Assembly: GCA_913061125.1 (NCBI GenBank)
Contig: CAJXUB010000001.1
Span: forward strand, 46,424 to 110,423
Source of the DNA: an uncultured Flavobacteriaceae bacterium
Lineage (GTDB): Bacteria; Bacteroidota; Bacteroidia; Flavobacteriales; Flavobacteriaceae
Length of the DNA: 64,000 bases
Direction of reading: 5' to 3'
The number at the start of each line of letters is the position of its first letter. Within the stretch, counting starts at the first letter, position 1. The notes beneath the pieces were generated by a model that was given only the letters and a program-made list of their open reading frames with translations, did not search any database and was not told the origin of the DNA. This document shows, in pieces, positions 59,656 to 64,000 of this stretch. The translations under genes and the position numbers were made by a program.

Positions 59656-60785
59656 ATTTGATCCAAAAGCCAAAGATAATCGTGACGATTTTCTACAAAA
59701 TCTCGATTGGTGATGTCTATTATTTTAACCCTAAATTGAGGATTGTTTTTCATAAACTCGGCATACCCTTTGTGAATTTTATTTAAATATTCTGTGTCCA
59801 AATGTCGCTCATAATCTCGGCCTCGTTTTTTTATATTGGCTTTGAGTTTATCGATATTTTGATGCAAATACACGTACAAATCGGGGCGTTTGATGTCTTT
59901 ATATACCTGGTAAAATAATTTACGGTATAATAAAAACTCATCTTTTGATAAGGTAATTTTTGAAAAAATCAAGGATTTGAACACGTCATAATCGGCAATA
60001 ACAAAATCTTTAAACAGGTCCAATTGAGCCAAATCTTCAGAGATTTGTTGATAGCGATCAGCCAAAAAGGACATCTCTAAGGTAAATGCATAGCGTTCGT
60101 TATCTTTATAGAATTTGGGTAAAAACGGATTATCCGCAAAACGTTCAAAAATCGGTTTGGCATTAAAATCTTGGGCCATCATTTGTGTTAAAGAGGATTT
60201 CCCAGCGCCTATATTTCCTTCAATAGTAATGAAATTAAACGCCGTTAAATCAATCGTTTCAAGCGGATTATAAAGCGCATCTTGGGTTTGATTTACCGCA
60301 CTTTGGTCTTGACAAAGTTCCACAAGATGGGCTACCGATTGGTTGAGCTTTGGGTGGACTAAATCCGCCGCAATTTCAGCGAGAGGTTCCAGCACAAATA
60401 GGCGTTGTTCCAACCTTGGGTGTGGCACAGTCAAAATGTTATTTTCAATAATTTCGTCGCCGTAAAATAAAATGTCCAAATCAATCGTCCGGTTGTGATA
60501 CTGGCCGTCATTGAGGCGTTTTCGGCCTTGATTTTGTTCAATTTGAAGCAATTTTGAAATCAACAACTCAGCAGACCAATTGGTTCTAATTTCGATACAG
60601 GCATTGAGAAATGGATCGCCCTGAAATCCCAGAGCAGGCGTTTCGTAGCAGTTTGATATTTTGATGATACTCCCGACTTCAAAATGAATGGCATCAATAG
60701 CGGCCTGGAGGTAATCTAACCTGTTTCCAACGTTACTGCCGAGGCCAATATAAACACGAGTTCTATCTTGCATAAGAGGTGGCAA
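59646..60785 (-). CDS. folK: Fusion: HPPK (FolK) domain + deoxynucleoside kinase domain
   Basis: N-term RVYIGLGSNVGNRLDYLQAAIDAI...GRKRLNDGQYHNRTIDLDILFYGDE (HPPK); C-term ITIEGNIGAGKSSLTQMMAQDFNAKPIFERFADNPFLPKFY...KKRGRDYE (dNK), one ORF. Confidence 0.95.
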   Translation of the reverse strand: MPPLMQDRTRVYIGLGSNVGNRLDYLQAAIDAIHFEVGSIIKISNCYETPALGFQGDPFLNACIEIRTNWSAELLISKLLQIEQNQGRKRLNDGQYHNRTIDLDILFYGDEIIENNILTVPHPRLEQRLFVLEPLAEIAADLVHPKLNQSVAHLVELCQDQSAVNQTQDALYNPLETIDLTAFNFITIEGNIGAGKSSLTQMMAQDFNAKPIFERFADNPFLPKFYKDNERYAFTLEMSFLADRYQQISEDLAQLDLFKDFVIADYDVFKSLIFSKITLSKDEFLLYRKLFYQVYKDIKRPDLYVYLHQNIDKLKANIKKRGRDYERHLDTEYLNKIHKGYAEFMKNNPQFRVKIIDITNRDFVENRHDYLWLLDQIQC

Positions 60786-60841
60786 TTTAAGTAAAAGAAA
60801 AATTAATATTCTATCTTTACCGAAGTATTTATTGACAACTC

Positions 60842-61546
60842 ATGACTCTGAAAGACAAGACTTTAGCACGTCGCTTATATTTAATTCTCGGAATTTTATT
60901 TATCACCTCACTGGTCGTTTCCAATTTGATTTTTAAGAAATTCTTTTACTACTACCCTTTTGATGTTTCTATTTTTGGGATTACGCTATTTGAAATTTCT
61001 GTTGGCATATTACCCTACCCCATCACGTTTTTAATAACGGATTTAATCAGTGAAATTTATGGAAAGAAAAAGGCCAATGAGGTGGTCATTGGAGGGATTT
61101 TTGCTTCCTTTTTTGCGATGGGAATCATTTATGTGGCCAATGCAGTCCCGGCCACAGACTGGTCGCCTGTTTCGGACAATTTATTTTCTACCGTATTTGG
61201 AAGTACTGCCATAGCGGTTTTGGCCAGTATGCTGGCCTATTTATTTGCCCAATTTGTAGACATTCAAATCTATCATTTTTGGAAACGAATCACTCAAGGC
61301 AAACACCTTTGGTTACGAAATAACTTTTCCACCTTTTTGTCCCAATTCATCGACACCGCCACAGTGTTGCTATTGTTGTGCTCATTCGGGGAAATTGATT
61401 GGAATTTATTTGGAGGATTATTACTGGCAGGATTTCTATTTAAAGTCTTAATAGCAGCAGTAGACACCCCATTTTTATACCTTGGGGTTTATTGGTTTCG
61501 AAAACGATTTGATCTTAAAATTAACGATGAAATTCCATTGGACTAA
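60842..61546 (+). CDS. Queuosine precursor transporter (YhhQ/VUT family)
   Basis: FPYPITFLITDLISEIYGKKKANEVVIGG-type motif; LRNNFSTFLSQFIDTATVLLL. Confidence 0.92.
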   Translation: MTLKDKTLARRLYLILGILFITSLVVSNLIFKKFFYYYPFDVSIFGITLFEISVGILPYPITFLITDLISEIYGKKKANEVVIGGIFASFFAMGIIYVANAVPATDWSPVSDNLFSTVFGSTAIAVLASMLAYLFAQFVDIQIYHFWKRITQGKHLWLRNNFSTFLSQFIDTATVLLLLCSFGEIDWNLFGGLLLAGFLFKVLIAAVDTPFLYLGVYWFRKRFDLKINDEIPLD

Positions 61547-62313
61547 CCCCCAACGTCCAGCCCAACCACCAAGCCCTCATTACTTCGTACATTGAACACA
61601 GTATCGTCTTCAAAAATAAGATATTGACCTTTGACTCCAACAAGCGTTCCACTAAATTCTGGTGTTTTTATCAAGTTTAAACTTTTGGGAGTTTCAGGGT
61701 ATTTTTGAACAGGAAACTTCAAGCGCAAGGGCTCTTTATTTTGTAATACATAGGGGCGAACCTCCTCTGGCAAATGCTGAATCAATTGATGCCGCCATTG
61801 TTTTAAATCCTCCGAACTGGCATCGCCTTTAAGCATCTGACGCCAGTTGGTTTTATCGCTAACAAATTGTTTTAGAACCACCTCGGCAACACCGGCTAAA
61901 TATCGGTTAGGAACCTCTAAAATTTCTAACGCCTCTTGCGCCCCTTGGTCTATCCAACGGGTTGGAACTTGAGTTTTCCGAGTCACCCCCACTTTCACAT
62001 TGCTTGAGTTGGCCAAATACACAATATGGGGTTGCAATTGTACCTGTTTTTCGTAAGACAAATCCCGTTCTTCAATATTCAAATGCGCTTTACTGAGTTC
62101 AGGACGCATAATCCAATCTGCTGTTTGAGGCAATTCAAAAAAACACGATTTACAAAACCCTTGACGAAAAGTAGGCTCCATACTCCCGCAACTCAAACAT
62201 TCGTATCCCACAAATTTCAGCGTGATTTTCTTTTGAATCAACTGATGAACCTGAATAAAAGCCCCTCCAATCCTCAAAAAATAATTGATCGGGCTTGAAA
62301 ACTCCGTTTTCAT
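61543..62313 (-). CDS. DUF2797 domain-containing protein
   Basis: ECLSCGSMEPTFRQGFCKSCFFELP, VYLANSSNVKVGVTRKTQVPTRWIDQGAQEALEI. Confidence 0.85.
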   Translation of the reverse strand: MKTEFSSPINYFLRIGGAFIQVHQLIQKKITLKFVGYECLSCGSMEPTFRQGFCKSCFFELPQTADWIMRPELSKAHLNIEERDLSYEKQVQLQPHIVYLANSSNVKVGVTRKTQVPTRWIDQGAQEALEILEVPNRYLAGVAEVVLKQFVSDKTNWRQMLKGDASSEDLKQWRHQLIQHLPEEVRPYVLQNKEPLRLKFPVQKYPETPKSLNLIKTPEFSGTLVGVKGQYLIFEDDTVFNVRSNEGLVVGLDVGG

Positions 62314-62385
62314 TTTTGTAAGAACACCTTGATACAGCATTGAGATTTTTTGTTACTTTTAGCCTTGTAAATATATGTAATTTTT

Positions 62386-63897
62386 ATGCCAATCCCATTA
62401 GTCAATTCGGTTGCAAGTTGGTTTTTAAAAAAACGGTTTCATCAAATTGAATTGTTTTTAAAATACCCCTATGAAGTTCAAAATGAGCTTCTTATGAATC
62501 TTTTAGATTTGTCAAAGCACACGGAATTTGGACAACAATATGATTTTAAATCCATACGAACATACCGCGAATTTGCAGCGCGTGTTCCCGTTTCAACGTA
62601 TGAAAATTACCACCATTGGATCCAACGGTCGCGACAAGGTGAGCAAAACCTGTTTTGGCCAAAGCCCATAAAATGGTTTGCAAAATCCAGTGGTACAACC
62701 AATACAAAAAGTAAATTTATCCCTGTGAGTAATGCAGCTCTCGAAGATTGTCACTATGCTGCAGGCAAGGATTTATTGTGTATGTATCTTAACAACAACC
62801 CGAATTCCGAATTGTTTAACGGAAAAAATTTGCGGTTGGGCGGGAGTAAAGAATTGTACGAAGAAAACGGAACTGTATTTGGCGATCTTTCCGCTATTTT
62901 GATTGACAATATGCCATTTTGGGCCGAATTCAGTAGTACCCCCAGCAATAAGGTCTCACTAATGAGCGATTGGAACACCAAAATGCAGGCCATTGTAGAT
63001 GAAACTGTCAATGAAAATGTGACCAGTTTGGCAGGTGTTCCGTCCTGGATGTTGGTCTTATTGAATCAAGTTTTGGAAACTTCCGGCCAATCAAATCTGT
63101 TGGACATCTGGCCCAATTTAGAAGTCTATTTCCATGGCGGTGTTAGTTTTATGCCATACGTGGGACAGTACAAAAAAATTATCCCAAAAAAAGACTTTAA
63201 TTACTACGAAACCTATAATGCTTCCGAAGGATTTTTTGCTATTCAGGATCAAAACAACTCGAATGAACTTCTACTGATGTTGGACTATGGGATTTTTTAT
63301 GAGTTTATTCCTATGGATACTTATGGAACCTCAGAAGAAAAAATTATTCCTTTGCATGAGGTTGAAAAAGGGAAAAATTACGCCATGATTATCACGACTA
63401 ATGCAGGTTTGTGGCGGTACAAAATTGGAGATACTGTCAAGTTTACGTGCATCGATCCGTATCGAATTAAAGTCACAGGACGAACCAAGCATTTTATCAA
63501 TGCCTTTGGAGAAGAACTTATTATTGAAAATACGGAAAAGGCGCTTCAAAATATTTCGAAAAAAATGAACTTTGAGATTAGCGATTATACCGTAGCTCCA
63601 ATTTTTATGAAAGGTAATGAAAAGGGCGCACACGAGTGGTTAATTGAATTTAAAACCCCTCCCGAAGACCTGAACTATTTTACAGAGCTATTGGACAATG
63701 CTTTGAAAGCATTGAATTCGGATTATGAAGCCAAACGCTATAATAATATGACGCTGAATCCTCCAAAAATAAACATCGCGCGAACGGGGCTTTTTCACGA
63801 CTGGTTAAAACGTAAAAATAAACTCGGCGGACAGCACAAAGTACCGCGACTTTCAAATTCAAGAGAATTTTTAGAAGAACTATTTAATCTCTTTTAG
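62386..63897 (+). CDS. GH3 auxin-responsive promoter family protein (acyl-adenylating enzyme superfamily)
   Basis: TYENYHHWIQRSRQGEQNLFWPKPIKWFAKSSGTTNTKSKFIPVS; YYETYNASEGFFAIQD; GLWRYKIGDTVKFT. Confidence 0.92.
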   Translation: MPIPLVNSVASWFLKKRFHQIELFLKYPYEVQNELLMNLLDLSKHTEFGQQYDFKSIRTYREFAARVPVSTYENYHHWIQRSRQGEQNLFWPKPIKWFAKSSGTTNTKSKFIPVSNAALEDCHYAAGKDLLCMYLNNNPNSELFNGKNLRLGGSKELYEENGTVFGDLSAILIDNMPFWAEFSSTPSNKVSLMSDWNTKMQAIVDETVNENVTSLAGVPSWMLVLLNQVLETSGQSNLLDIWPNLEVYFHGGVSFMPYVGQYKKIIPKKDFNYYETYNASEGFFAIQDQNNSNELLLMLDYGIFYEFIPMDTYGTSEEKIIPLHEVEKGKNYAMIITTNAGLWRYKIGDTVKFTCIDPYRIKVTGRTKHFINAFGEELIIENTEKALQNISKKMNFEISDYTVAPIFMKGNEKGAHEWLIEFKTPPEDLNYFTELLDNALKALNSDYEAKRYNNMTLNPPKINIARTGLFHDWLKRKNKLGGQHKVPRLSNSREFLEELFNLF

Positions 63898-64000
63898 AAT
63901 GTGGTTGCTTTAAAACAAATCTGTCATCCACCAAAAATCCATGTGAATCAACTACCTCGGGGCAAGCCCACGAGGTATTCAAAGGAAACTATTTTAAACA

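Overview
This 64-kb chromosomal window is from a Bacteroidota genome, most likely Flavobacteriaceae. I infer this from the SusC/SusD pair, GLPGLI proteins, TonB-linked carboxypeptidase-regulatory receptor, an FolK-deoxynucleoside kinase fusion and GH3-auxin-family protein. Most of it is housekeeping or metabolic: H+/Na+-pyrophosphatase, PDH E1-beta, etfBA, nupC, thyA/folA, fabD, lspA, waaA, mutS, and tRNA-Leu and tRNA-Gly. There is one beta-1,3-glucan (laminarin-type) polysaccharide utilization locus at about 19.7-34.6 kb. A LytTR two-component system sits at 35.2-38.0 kb, followed by an OmpA/TSP3 protein, a TetR-SulP-carbonic anhydrase-DUF2490 cluster, and a complete arginine operon with proC at 45-53.75 kb. 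The signals most worth follow-up are non-coding or sub-ORF. (1) A sharply bounded 58-bp element occurs three times, only around the LytTR system. It contains three half-sites at 20-bp period that resemble the LytTR consensus. Two copies head tandem ~210-bp modules that each end in a terminator-like hairpin, which makes them candidate LytTR-controlled small RNAs; the third lies upstream of ompA and tetR. (2) An unannotated 32-aa arginine-rich leader peptide ORF (ending ...RHNRRRP*) lies upstream of the arginine operon. (3) A 444-bp sequence-identical in-frame duplication lies inside a PUL surface-glycan-binding protein. (4) A 26-bp perfect palindrome lies upstream of etfBA. No prophage, IS element, CRISPR array or rRNA was seen. 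All calls come from reading the sequence and supplied ORFs; no database searches were run.
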